A stretch of DNA of 49,946 nucleotides, taken from IMG/VR virus record IMGVR_UViG_3300035670_000314, positions 1 to 49,946 of that record; one strand, written 5' to 3'. This document shows positions 20,725-27,708 of the stretch, piece by piece (within the stretch, counting starts at the first letter, position 1; each line of letters opens with the position of its first letter). Under the pieces are notes generated by a model. The model was not told the origin of the DNA, did no database searches, and was given only the letters and a program-made list of their open reading frames with translations. The translations under genes and the position numbers were made by a program. This DNA comes from a virus.

Positions 20725-21182
20725 CACCCGTAACCGAAACTCCGTTGCAACGTTCCTGCCCCGACCTCGTCCGGGATGGGCGCTATCTCATCGCCTCCCT
20801 CGACAATCGCGAAGGTGGCACGCTCTCCCTCCGTTGGTCCCGGGTTCGCGATGAACCCCTCGACGTGTCCCTCATCGAATTGATGGAGTGGGGGGAAGCC
20901 CAAGCCCGCGGCGACGCTCCGGACGAAACCGAGGAAGGGGATCCCGCCCCCGCGGCACCGAAGCAGGGCGGTGGCAAGATCACCAAGACCGGCCCCGACT
21001 TCGTGGCGTGGGATGACCTGCTCTCCTACGTCCACACCGTCGCGGCCGACAACGTGCCTGCCAAGATCACCCTCGTGAACCTGGTCAAGAACCTCCGCCT
21101 CTACCACCAGTGGCTCGACTCCGGGGCTACCGTGGAGTGGGAGACCTACAAGAAGCAGTACACCACCCCTGAAACCGAATGA
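20721..21182 (+). CDS. Unknown acidic protein (153 aa)
   Basis: The N-terminal half reads as a small beta unit (RYLIASLDNREGGTLSLRWSRV). A disordered Pro/Glu/Ala/Lys linker follows (62-92), then a helical C-terminus (WDDLLSYVHTVAADNVPAKITLVNLVKNLRLYHQWL). No family recognised. It is coupled to the membrane peptide before it and to the one after it by 4-base overlaps, suggesting a functional trio. Confidence 0.65.
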   Translation: MTPVTETPLQRSCPDLVRDGRYLIASLDNREGGTLSLRWSRVRDEPLDVSLIELMEWGEAQARGDAPDETEEGDPAPAAPKQGGGKITKTGPDFVAWDDLLSYVHTVAADNVPAKITLVNLVKNLRLYHQWLDSGATVEWETYKKQYTTPETE

Positions 21183-21283
21183 CCACCAAAGAAGAAATCA
21201 TCATCGCCCTCTCGATCACTTTCAGTGCAATCGCGTGTGTCCTCAACCTCCTCGTCATCCTCCGCCGCATCGGCAAAATCTGA
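21179..21283 (+). CDS. Tiny membrane protein (34 aa)
   Basis: MTTKEEIIIALSITFSAIACVLNLLVILRRIGKI contains one transmembrane helix with a positively charged C-terminus, so the C-terminus would face the cytoplasm. It begins with ATGA overlap and ends one base before the next gene's ATG. Family unknown; holin-like or membrane-anchor roles are possible. Confidence 0.65.
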   Translation: MTTKEEIIIALSITFSAIACVLNLLVILRRIGKI

Positions 21284-21284
21284 A

Positions 21285-21545
21285 ATGAAAACCAAGATCC
21301 GAATCCTCTTCACCCGACGTTTCTGGTATGAGTTCCGCCTCCGCATCGAGGCGTCCATCGTCGCCATGCTCCCGATCTACTTCACGATCTTCATGGTCGC
21401 CTTCGCCCTGTTCGCCGTCTACCATGCGCGGAAGGTGAGTGACTCGATCTCAACCTGGGAACAGGAGCGGGAGGAGTTGATCTCCGAACTCACCGCCTAC
21501 CGGGTCATGGCGGAGTGGGAGAAGTTCGAGGAGGAGCGCCGCTGA
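21285..21545 (+). CDS. Membrane protein with C-terminal coiled coil (86 aa)
   Basis: After a basic N-terminus (MKTKIRILFTRRFWYEFRLR) there is a long hydrophobic segment, SIVAMLPIYFTIFMVAFALFAVYHA (about 31-55), then a charged helix (SDSISTWEQEREELISELTAYRVMAEWEKFEEERR). This layout (membrane anchor plus coiled coil) is that of i-spanin-like or holin-associated proteins. Upstream endolysin and small membrane genes make a lysis role reasonable, but it is not proven. Confidence 0.65.
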   Translation: MKTKIRILFTRRFWYEFRLRIEASIVAMLPIYFTIFMVAFALFAVYHARKVSDSISTWEQEREELISELTAYRVMAEWEKFEEERR

Positions 21546-21591
21546 TTCCCCGGTTTACAATCCCGTCCTGATCGGGTAGTTTTGAGACGCT

Positions 21592-22701
21592 ATGAATCCA
21601 GCGATCAACAACTACGAGATCAGGACCGCCGTTATCACGGCGGGGGATACCGGGGCAGCGTCCCGGGTCAAAATCACCCTGCACCGCAAGGATGTGGGAG
21701 GCGGAGGTGGGCAGACCACTTCCCCGGCACCGAGCTTCCGCGTGAAAGTCGCGGACCTCGACGGCTTCGGGGATGCGGACAACGCCACCCTCGCCACGGC
21801 TCTTGGCACGGTCACCGTGGAAACGGTCACCGCCACCAAAGAGTTGGTCATCGCACCGGTTCTCCCGGCTGCGGCCACCGGCACCCTCACCGTCGGGGGT
21901 GCCGTCATCCACGGAGAGACCGCCACGATCGGCAGTCGCGTCTACGAGTTCGTGGCGGGAGCCGCGGCGACGGGATCGAATGTCGCCGTGAACATCGCCG
22001 CCTCCATGGCTGCGGCCCAGGGCACGCTGACCATCGACACCCAACCCACCGCGCTCAACACCATGACCATCGGCACCCGGACCTATGTGTTCGTTGCCAA
22101 CGGCACGGCGAATGCGGAGGGGGAGATCAGTGTCGGCACCGACCTTGCGACCGCACAGGCCGCGATCGTTGCCGCCATCAACGGCACCGACTCGGTCAAC
22201 ACCGCCAACTCCCTCGTCACCGCCGCGGCGTTCTCGGGGAACAACTGCGTCCTCACTGCCAAGATCGAGGGCACCGTCGGCAACTCGATTGTCACGACCG
22301 AGAACTTCACGGCGGGCACCAACGTGTTCGACGCCGCGACGCTCGGCACCACGACCGCCGGGACCGACTGTTCCGCCGCCAATGCGATCACCGCACTGGT
22401 CGCCGCGATCACCGCCGATACCTCGGCTGTTGTGACGGCAGTTGACGGGGCCGGGGACACCATGGTGGTGACCTCGAAGGTCACCGGCACGGCGGGCAAC
22501 GCCTACGCCTCGACCGATACCATGGCGAACGGTTCCTGGGGCTCGGCGACGCTGACCGGTGGGGTTGCCTCGGCGACCGGCACCTGCTACGTCGACATCA
22601 CCAACGCCACGGCGGAGAGTGTTGACCTCCTCGTCTCGCCCGGACCCTTCGGCTACCCGGCCAAGCCGATCCGGCGCACCATCACCCACGCGGCCCCGTA
22701 A
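21592..22701 (+). CDS. Repeat-containing structural-type phage protein (369 aa)
   Basis: An Ala/Thr/Gly-rich protein with repeated beta modules: TLTVGGAVIHGETATIGSRVYEFVAG and TLTIDTQPTALNTMTIGTRTYVFVANG, then AAIVAAINGTD and AAFSGNNCVLTAKIEGTVGNSIVTTENFTAGTN. Such TxTIGxxTYxFV...AINGTD modules are found in phage virion proteins (tail or decoration). It lacks a signal peptide. The codon choice is very GC-rich. It lies apart from the main virion module, so it may be a late addition or a fibre-associated protein. It is followed by a promoter-terminator unit. Confidence 0.75.
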   Translation: MNPAINNYEIRTAVITAGDTGAASRVKITLHRKDVGGGGGQTTSPAPSFRVKVADLDGFGDADNATLATALGTVTVETVTATKELVIAPVLPAAATGTLTVGGAVIHGETATIGSRVYEFVAGAAATGSNVAVNIAASMAAAQGTLTIDTQPTALNTMTIGTRTYVFVANGTANAEGEISVGTDLATAQAAIVAAINGTDSVNTANSLVTAAAFSGNNCVLTAKIEGTVGNSIVTTENFTAGTNVFDAATLGTTTAGTDCSAANAITALVAAITADTSAVVTAVDGAGDTMVVTSKVTGTAGNAYASTDTMANGSWGSATLTGGVASATGTCYVDITNATAESVDLLVSPGPFGYPAKPIRRTITHAAP

Positions 22702-22708
22702 TTTGGGG

Positions 22709-22737
22709 TTGACAGGAACCGACCCATCCTCCACAAT
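22709..22737 (+). promoter_or_regulatory. Promoter before a short untranslated unit
   Basis: TTGACA (22709-22714), a 17-base spacer and CACAAT (22732-22737). The -35 is full consensus. Transcription would start near 22744, only about 40 bases before the terminator stem. Confidence 0.65.
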
Positions 22738-22743
22738 CACAGC

Positions 22744-22819
22744 ACCGACGAAGTTACGACCAAGTCAGGTTAGGGTTAAGGCACCCGGCAGAGTTCACCC
22801 TCTGCCGGGTGTTTTTTTT
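22744..22819 (+). ncRNA. Candidate small RNA (about 76 bases)
   Basis: Defined by the promoter at 22709 and the terminator ending at 22819. It has no ORF of useful length. The 5' part (AGCACCGACGAAGTTACGACC) is single-stranded-looking, and the 3' half is the terminator stem, as in many base-pairing small RNAs. It could also be a fortuitous promoter before the terminator of the preceding gene. Confidence 0.4.
22782..22819 (+). terminator. Strong rho-independent terminator
   Basis: A 12-base-pair perfect stem, CACCCGGCAGAG/CTCTGCCGGGTG (22782-22793 with 22800-22811), a 6-base loop and eight Ts. Confidence 0.95.
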
Positions 22820-22858
22820 CTACAATAAATGGTTGACGGATTCGTAGTTTCGTGCGAG

Positions 22859-22963
22859 CCTCTTTCCGAAGCCAGTCACTTAATCGGTGAGGGGCAAAAA
22901 CGAGCGCAGGATGTCGGCTGATTACCGAGACCGCGCTACTGGCTTCACCTCTTTCCGAAGCCA
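22859..22963 (+). ncRNA. Riboswitch-like structured leader with duplicated switch segment
   Basis: GAAGCCAGT (22868-22876) pairs with ACTGGCTTC (22938-22946) to close a junction. Inside are CAC/GTG (22877-22889) and a longer arm, AGCGC/GCGCT (22903-22907 with 22933-22937) with TCGG/CCGA. The 16-base CCTCTTTCCGAAGCCA occurs twice (22859-22874, 22948-22963), so GGCTTC (22941-22946) can instead pair with the second GAAGCC (22957-22962) just before the ATG at 22978. Two exclusive folds next to a start codon resemble a riboswitch or attenuator. Confidence 0.5.
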
Positions 22964-22977
22964 ACTACTACCCTACC

Positions 22978-23178
22978 ATGAATCAATTCCGTCTCAGTCA
23001 ACTCACGCCCGCAAAGCGGGAAGCACAACTTCGCCGGGCCGCAGCGCATCGCAATGGCGTTCGTCACGGCAACGGCAAGGGAACCCCCTTCAAGGGGAAG
23101 AACAAGTCGCAGCGCCAACGTCTCTCGCAAGCGTTCGGTTGTCTCAAGAACGCCCGTCGAAGTGGGACTCTTTTGTGA
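22978..23178 (+). CDS. Small very basic protein (66 aa)
   Basis: MNQFRLSQLTPAKREAQLRRAAAHRNGVRHGNGKGTPF... is rich in Arg, Lys, Gln and His and has no hydrophobic core, like nucleic-acid-binding or ribosome-binding peptides. It is the first gene after the structured leader, so it is the probable target of that control. Family unknown. Confidence 0.6.
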   Translation: MNQFRLSQLTPAKREAQLRRAAAHRNGVRHGNGKGTPFKGKNKSQRQRLSQAFGCLKNARRSGTLL

Positions 23179-23190
23179 ACCGGCTGACCT

Positions 23191-23463
23191 ATGACTTTTG
23201 AAATTCCAATCATCCGGGACAGCCACAACAGCTACCCCCACGACACGCTCCGGATCACGGAAATGACCCGCTGTGTCGAGATTCAGATCGGCGGCAGCGA
23301 TCGGGTCATCACGGTTGATCCGAGTGATCTCCGCCGCGTGTTGAGCGCCCTCGACTACGAGTCATATCGTCGGCCTTATTCGCAGGAGACCCCGGAAGTT
23401 CCGACGGCACCCAAACGAGAGTGCGTTTGCGGTTACTGCGGCGACGGATCTGAATGTTACTGA
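23191..23463 (+). CDS. Small protein with cysteine-rich C-terminus (90 aa)
   Basis: The N-terminal two-thirds read as a beta-rich domain (CVEIQIGGSDRVITVDPSDLRRVLSAL). The last residues CVCGYCGDGSECY hold four cysteines that could form a zinc or disulfide site. No family is recognised. It lies 12 bases after the basic protein, and ATG follows GCTGACCT. Confidence 0.62.
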   Translation: MTFEIPIIRDSHNSYPHDTLRITEMTRCVEIQIGGSDRVITVDPSDLRRVLSALDYESYRRPYSQETPEVPTAPKRECVCGYCGDGSECY

Positions 23464-23467
23464 CCCC

Positions 23468-23662
23468 ATGACCACCCGAGCCATCAAGCAGCGCCTCAAG
23501 GCACGACTCCGCACCAGGGTCCCACACCCCGACGACGCGAAACGCATTGTCCGGATCACCGAGGTCAACCGCACCGGGCTGACCTACAACGACGGTGACA
23601 AGTCCACTTCGATCCGATGGGAAGACCTGACCTCCGAACAGGCGGGCCGGATGATCGGATAA
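23468..23662 (+). CDS. Small unknown protein (64 aa)
   Basis: A basic N-terminus (TTRAIKQRLKARLRTRVP) is followed by a strand-rich part (RIVRITEVNRTGLTYNDGDKSTSIRWEDLTSEQ) resembling a small SH3-like barrel. It is 4 bases after the previous stop, same operon. Function unknown. Confidence 0.6.
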   Translation: MTTRAIKQRLKARLRTRVPHPDDAKRIVRITEVNRTGLTYNDGDKSTSIRWEDLTSEQAGRMIG

Positions 23663-23684
23663 CAAACCCAACCCTGACCTCGCC

Positions 23685-24125
23685 ATGCTCACGCCATCTG
23701 ACTTTCGTTTCAGTGCCCGGTCATACCGAGAAATTCCCGTGGTGGACCTGGGACTTCACCTCGGCTACTCGCAGCTTGCCGGTCCGGATAGTTTTTTCGA
23801 GATCGCGGCTGGCGTGAAGAAGGCGTTGGTTGCCCGCGTCTACGACAAAGTGACCGAGCGGTTGCAATCGCTGGACTCTTTGATTACTCGGAGTCTCATC
23901 CCGAATGCCAGTGAGTATCAGGCCCTTCGTCGGCATCTTGCCGACACCATTCGACTCATCGAATCCCTCGGTGACTTGACCGATGCGGATCGCGAAACAC
24001 TTGCCACTGCCCTGTCGCAACCGGGAATGAATACCGGCGACGGGGGAGACCCCGAGAAACCAGCGTCCCTGTCTTTGCAGGGGGATGTGGGTGAAAACCC
24101 CACGGGCAGTGGCTCCCCTTCCTAA
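23685..24125 (+). CDS. Unknown helical protein (146 aa)
   Basis: An N-terminal short domain (REIPVVDLGLHLGYSQ) is followed by a predicted helical bundle (EIAAGVKKALVARVYDKVTERLQSLDSLITRSL...YQALRRHLADTIRLIESLGDLTDADRETLATAL) and a flexible Gly/Asp/Pro tail. It precedes the endolysin by 23 bases. ATG follows CCCTGACCTCGCC. Confidence 0.62.
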   Translation: MLTPSDFRFSARSYREIPVVDLGLHLGYSQLAGPDSFFEIAAGVKKALVARVYDKVTERLQSLDSLITRSLIPNASEYQALRRHLADTIRLIESLGDLTDADRETLATALSQPGMNTGDGGDPEKPASLSLQGDVGENPTGSGSPS

Positions 24126-24148
24126 CCCAAACCCCTGACCCAACACCC

Positions 24149-25678
24149 ATGATCGATCCCTACGTCTACCCCGCCATTTTTTCCAAAGTTCATAACCGCG
24201 GCATCCCCCCGCTCGGTTTCATTCAAATCCTTGTCGAGACGATGCGCGATCTTCCGGATGACATGTTCGGACCTGGCTACGGCGGAGCCGAGGAGCCCGG
24301 TATCTATTCGTGGCTTCACCAAGGAGGGCGGAAGTGGGACATCGTCCAAGGATTTACCAAGCCCGACCTCACCCGACGCCGCGCCATCATGTGCGAAGTC
24401 CTTCGGGTCCTCGGCGGCTTCGAGTCGTCGTGGGATTGGAACGAGGGTCGCGACGTCACCAACCCGTCGAGCAACAAGCCGGAGACGACCGAGGCGGGGA
24501 TCTTCCAGTGCTCGGCGAACTCCGTCAATTTCGACGCCTCGTTGATCGAGAGCTTCAATCGTCACGCCACGGATCGGGGCGTTGATCTCGATCCGTGGAT
24601 TGGTATGCGAGAGTCCGGCTACGACTTCCAGTGGATGACCAAGAATATCCCCGCCTACGCGATCGAGCATTGCGCCCGCCTCCTGCGCTTCACCATCCGC
24701 CATCACGGCCCCATCCTGCGCGGGGAGATTCTGCCGTGGCTCTCCCTCGACGCCGTCCGCGAGTTCGAGTCCCTTCTTTCCAACACACCCATGAGCACCA
24801 CACCTACCCCTCCCGCCACGTCTACTACCAATCGCAAGATTTCCTACGTCATCGATCCTGGACACGGGGGTTCCGACTCCGGTGCCGTCGGAACCGTTGA
24901 CGGGGTTAGTTATGCGGAGAAGAAGATCGTCCTCGACGTGTCGATCAAACTATTCTCTTTGATGGAAGCAGATGACCGGTTCACCACTTTGGGGAGAACC
25001 CGCAGCCGGGATGAGTTCATCCCCCTCGCCGATCGTGCGAAGTTCGCGAACACTCTCGGAGCCAAGCTCGTCTCCATCCATGCCAACGCTGGCGGGGGCA
25101 CCGGGTTCGAGTGCTTCACCACCCCGGGGCAGACGGAGAGCGACAAGCTCGCCACCTCGCTCCTCTCCCACTACGCCGGGGAGTTCGCCGGGTGGACCAC
25201 CCGCTACGACATGAAGGACGGGGACCCGGACAAGGAGGCGCGGTTCACGGTGTTGACCGGCACCGAGAAAGCGTCGGTTCTGTTCGAGCTTGGGTTCATG
25301 GATCGCCCCGAGGATCTGCGTCGCATGGTCTCCTCCGACTTCGTCGAGCGCGCCGCCCGCGCTCTCTACCTGGGCATCCTGCAACACGAGGGGCTCACGC
25401 TTCCCGGTGCCCCTGCATCCGATGGGGTCACCGGGCCGACCGGTGGGGCGGAAGATCACCCGGTCACCATCCCGATCGAGGAGAGTGGCGAAGCCGCCGC
25501 CTTCGCCCGCGGCCGGGAGGAAGGGGTTGCCGCAGCGATCAAGAAGCTCGACGACCTCGCCCGCGAGAACGTCCGCTTCCACGAATACAAGCCCGATGAC
25601 GAGCGGTTTGGACTAGGCCAGCGCAACTACCTGACCGGCTACTTCGGCGCTTCCTTCCTTCGCAAATCCACGTTCTGA
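24149..25678 (+). CDS. Bifunctional endolysin: lysozyme/transglycosylase-like plus amidase_3
   Basis: A 509-residue peptidoglycan hydrolase. The N-terminal part (about 1-205) has a lysozyme/SLT look, with GGFESSWDW (Glu92 as candidate catalytic acid) and EAGIFQCSANS. After a Thr/Pro linker, residues 230-400 are a zinc N-acetylmuramoyl-L-alanine amidase: VIDPGHGGSDSG (His239), YAEKK (Glu257), SIHANAG (His311) and FELGFM (Glu380). A Glu/Ala-rich C-terminal tail follows. ATG 24791 inside the linker could start the amidase part alone. It lacks a signal peptide, so a holin would be required. The start follows CCCTGACCCAACACCC. Confidence 0.88.
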   Translation: MIDPYVYPAIFSKVHNRGIPPLGFIQILVETMRDLPDDMFGPGYGGAEEPGIYSWLHQGGRKWDIVQGFTKPDLTRRRAIMCEVLRVLGGFESSWDWNEGRDVTNPSSNKPETTEAGIFQCSANSVNFDASLIESFNRHATDRGVDLDPWIGMRESGYDFQWMTKNIPAYAIEHCARLLRFTIRHHGPILRGEILPWLSLDAVREFESLLSNTPMSTTPTPPATSTTNRKISYVIDPGHGGSDSGAVGTVDGVSYAEKKIVLDVSIKLFSLMEADDRFTTLGRTRSRDEFIPLADRAKFANTLGAKLVSIHANAGGGTGFECFTTPGQTESDKLATSLLSHYAGEFAGWTTRYDMKDGDPDKEARFTVLTGTEKASVLFELGFMDRPEDLRRMVSSDFVERAARALYLGILQHEGLTLPGAPASDGVTGPTGGAEDHPVTIPIEESGEAAAFARGREEGVAAAIKKLDDLARENVRFHEYKPDDERFGLGQRNYLTGYFGASFLRKSTF

Positions 25679-25685
25679 CCCAGCT

Positions 25686-25946
25686 ATGAGAATCCTGACC
25701 GTCGTCATCAATCAGCTTCTTACCCTCATCCCTGAGGAAGAAGAGAACCTCATCTTCACCCTCAAAGCGCAGGCGGACGAGAACCGCTACCGCGCCCCGG
25801 AAATCGCCGATTGGAAGGGGGTCGCGGATGATCTCTGGCGATACCTTCGCGGACGCGAAGAGGAGCCGTGGGTGGACGCGCTGCTCGCCGTCTGGACCGA
25901 TCAACCGGATGCCATGGAAAAAATCATCGCTTTGAAATCTGAATGA
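25686..25946 (+). CDS. Small acidic helical protein (86 aa)
   Basis: MRILTVVINQLLTLIPEEEENLIFTLKAQADENRYRAPEIADWKGVADDLWRYLRGREEEPWVDALLAVWTDQPD is helical and acidic. It starts 8 bases after the endolysin and overlaps the next ATG by 4 bases. No domain is recognised; placement suggests a lysis-associated or accessory role. Confidence 0.6.
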   Translation: MRILTVVINQLLTLIPEEEENLIFTLKAQADENRYRAPEIADWKGVADDLWRYLRGREEEPWVDALLAVWTDQPDAMEKIIALKSE

Positions 25947-26194
25947 GACAACTTCGCCCATGTGTTGACTGCACTCATTCTCGTTGGTCCCGATGGGACA
26001 ATGGGTATCGATGTCATCGAAAGATGCGAATGTCGGCTCCGGACGTAGTTACAGGGAAAACTTACGAAGTGGGCTCTCGACTGTGCAGCACAGAACGTGG
26101 GGGTGATTTCTTCGATGCCCTCTTCGGATCGAAGTGCGGAAAGATAGGCAGATTTTTCAGTCCCAAAGAAACAACTTCTACTCAAGAACCATGA
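25943..26194 (+). CDS. Small phage zinc-type protein (83 aa)
   Basis: Cys7 and Cys10 (CVDC) plus Cys24, then the block DVVTGKTYEVGSRLCSTERG and a final CGKIGRFF. I recall small phage proteins with C-x2-C near the start, DLVTG in the middle and C...ER...CG..G..F at the end, presumed zinc binding. The gene is GC-poorer than its neighbours, unlike the surrounding genes. It overlaps both neighbours by 4 bases. Confidence 0.78.
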   Translation: MRQLRPCVDCTHSRWSRWDNGYRCHRKMRMSAPDVVTGKTYEVGSRLCSTERGGDFFDALFGSKCGKIGRFFSPKETTSTQEP

Positions 26195-26745
26195 ACCCCA
26201 CCCCCACCAACCCCATCACCGCCGAGGAGATCGATGATCTCATGCCCCTCGTCATCGAGATTCCCGCCGACGAGTGCGAGGACGATTCCATCCTGCTCGT
26301 GCAGGCGAGGAACATCTCCTTCCCCTTCGGCAAGAAAGCTCTCGCCACCCACGAGCCCACGATCCGCGCCCTCCTCGACCGGGTTGCCCCCGAGTTCAAG
26401 GAGACGGCAGGTGGTGGGGCCTGTCTGACCAACTGGCCTTGGCTCGACAGCCCCCTCGGTGCCCCACGTCACGAGGCCCTCCTTGCCCTCGGCCTCGCCA
26501 TCGGCAAGATCCAGTGGTTCGCCCCTCGTGAAGCGTGGGGGGATCTCTTCCCCGATGGCAATCCGTATCTGGTTGTCCGTGCCGAGCCGGGGGAAGTGGT
26601 GCCGCCCAAGCCGCCCCTCTACCCGACCGCCCCGAAGTTCTCGAACCTGGTCCCTTGGGTCAAGAACACCGGTCGCCGCCTTTATACCGGCGCGAAGAAG
26701 ATTGTCAAAGTCAAAGTCCGTCACCAGAAACCCAAGAACCGATGA
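26191..26745 (+). CDS. Unknown phage protein (184 aa)
   Basis: The N-terminal 60 residues are acidic (DDLMPLVIEIPADECEDDSILLVQA). A helical middle follows (HEPTIRALLDRVAPEFKE) with TNWPWLDSPLGAPRHEALLALGLAIGKIQWF, and it ends basic (RLYTGAKKIVKVKVRHQKPKNR). No family recognised. ATGA overlap with the gene before it decides the start at 26191. Confidence 0.65.
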   Translation: MNPTPTNPITAEEIDDLMPLVIEIPADECEDDSILLVQARNISFPFGKKALATHEPTIRALLDRVAPEFKETAGGGACLTNWPWLDSPLGAPRHEALLALGLAIGKIQWFAPREAWGDLFPDGNPYLVVRAEPGEVVPPKPPLYPTAPKFSNLVPWVKNTGRRLYTGAKKIVKVKVRHQKPKNR

Positions 26746-27104
26746 ACAACGAACCCCCCGAACAATTCGACCCCGAGGAAGTCATCACCGTCCCTCACGT
26801 CAACTTCTCCATCACCGTGCGGCCCACCACCGATGGTGCGGTCAAGGCGGAGATCGAGACGTGGGACCCCGGTGACTTCAAAGCGATGCAGCACATGATG
26901 GGGGTTCACAACCACCGTCGCCGCTTCGACCTCGTCTTCCCCGAGCAGACCCCGGCATCCGTCTTCGACCTGTTGTTGAACGTCGCCGTCGGCTGCGCCT
27001 CCCGGGTGTCCCAGACCACCGGAACCCCGTGGAAGAAACCCCTCTGGCTCCGTGCCCTCGCCTGGTGGCAGGGCGTCAAGAATCGGGATGCCCGGCAAGC
27101 GTGA
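26742..27104 (+). CDS. Unknown phage protein (120 aa)
   Basis: Starts MNNEPPEQFDPEEVITVPHVNFSITVRPTTDG and has a strand-rich N-terminal half, then helices (PASVFDLLLNVAVGCASRVSQ) and an aromatic-basic C-terminus (KKPLWLRALAWWQGVKNR). The ATG overlaps the previous stop. The gene ends about 30 bases before the tRNA-like element. Confidence 0.62.
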   Translation: MNNEPPEQFDPEEVITVPHVNFSITVRPTTDGAVKAEIETWDPGDFKAMQHMMGVHNHRRRFDLVFPEQTPASVFDLLLNVAVGCASRVSQTTGTPWKKPLWLRALAWWQGVKNRDARQA

Positions 27105-27134
27105 TCGGGAAGTGAAGTAACAACAGTTTTAAAT

Positions 27135-27201
27135 GAAGCGGCAAAATCTGGTGAACGGAGCCGGATGGTTCCAGGTCGGTTCGATTCCGGCCCGCTTCAC
27201 C
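27135..27201 (+). tRNA. tRNA-like element lacking normal D and anticodon arms
   Basis: A 7-bp acceptor-like stem (GAAGCGG 27135-27141 with CCGCTTC 27192-27198) and a canonical T-arm (GTCGG-TTCGATT-CCGGC, 27175-27191) with discriminator A and CC after it. Between them lie only 33 bases instead of about 41, folding best as GGAGCC-GGAT-GGTTCC with no orthodox anticodon loop. It may be a degraded tRNA, a tRNA mimic or an attachment-site remnant of a host tRNA gene. Confidence 0.5.
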
Positions 27202-27213
27202 TTTTTCAAAATA

Positions 27214-27441
27214 ATGAGAGCCCAATGCAAAACGGACCGCTGCCCGCAAGGGAAGATCGGGGACTCTGTCGCACATCGGCAGACGGTATTTCTCATTTCC
27301 TTTTCCGAAGAACCCTCCTGTCGGGATTACGACGAGGACTGCGAGGACATGACCCTTGAAGAGATCAACGCCTGCCATGCCAACCCCGGCGAGAACGACG
27401 ACCACTGCGGGGAGTGCGTAATGAAACGCCGATGCAACTGA
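27214..27441 (+). CDS. Small cysteine-rich protein (75 aa)
   Basis: MRAQCKTDRCPQGKIGD... has eight cysteines: Cys5 and Cys10 near the start, then C-RDYDEDC-EDMTLEEINAC, and CGEC and RRC near the end, likely a zinc or iron-sulfur site. An ATG at 27133 gives a longer frame, but it runs through the tRNA-like element, so 27214 is preferred. It precedes the XRE regulator by 9 bases. Confidence 0.6.
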   Translation: MRAQCKTDRCPQGKIGDSVAHRQTVFLISFSEEPSCRDYDEDCEDMTLEEINACHANPGENDDHCGECVMKRRCN

Positions 27442-27450
27442 CCCCACTTT

Positions 27451-27708
27451 ATGAAAGCACCCCCGCCACCTCGCTATTCATCCCCCGCCCGCGACTCCTT
27501 CGACCCCGAGATCCTCGCCACCCGTTTGCGCGAGGTGCGGGAAGCGAGGGGTTGGAGCCAGAAGGATCTCTCGCAGCAGACCGACCTGTCGCCGGACAAC
27601 ATCTCCCACTTCGAGTGTGGTCGCCGGGTTCCGGCCCCGGCCAACCTCTTCGCACTCGCCGCCGCCCTCCTCGTCTCCCCTTCCTATTTGCTCGGCTACC
27701 ATGATTGA
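27451..27708 (+). CDS. XRE/Cro-family regulator (85 aa)
   Basis: Residues 23-75 form an HTH_XRE domain: LATRLREVREARGWSQKDLSQQTDLSPDNISHFECGRRVPAPANLFALAAALLVSPSYLLG. It lacks a C-terminal dimerisation or cleavage domain, so it is closer to a Cro or antitoxin-type regulator than to a full CI repressor. It starts after AACTGACCCCACTTT and overlaps the next gene. It may control this operon or the lysogeny decision. Confidence 0.88.
   Translation: MKAPPPPRYSSPARDSFDPEILATRLREVREARGWSQKDLSQQTDLSPDNISHFECGRRVPAPANLFALAAALLVSPSYLLGYHD

Noticed and set aside
24149-24790. A separate gene for the N-terminal half of the endolysin
   Set aside because: The frame is continuous with the amidase half and the linker is typical of two-domain lysins; an internal start is possible but a split gene is not supported.
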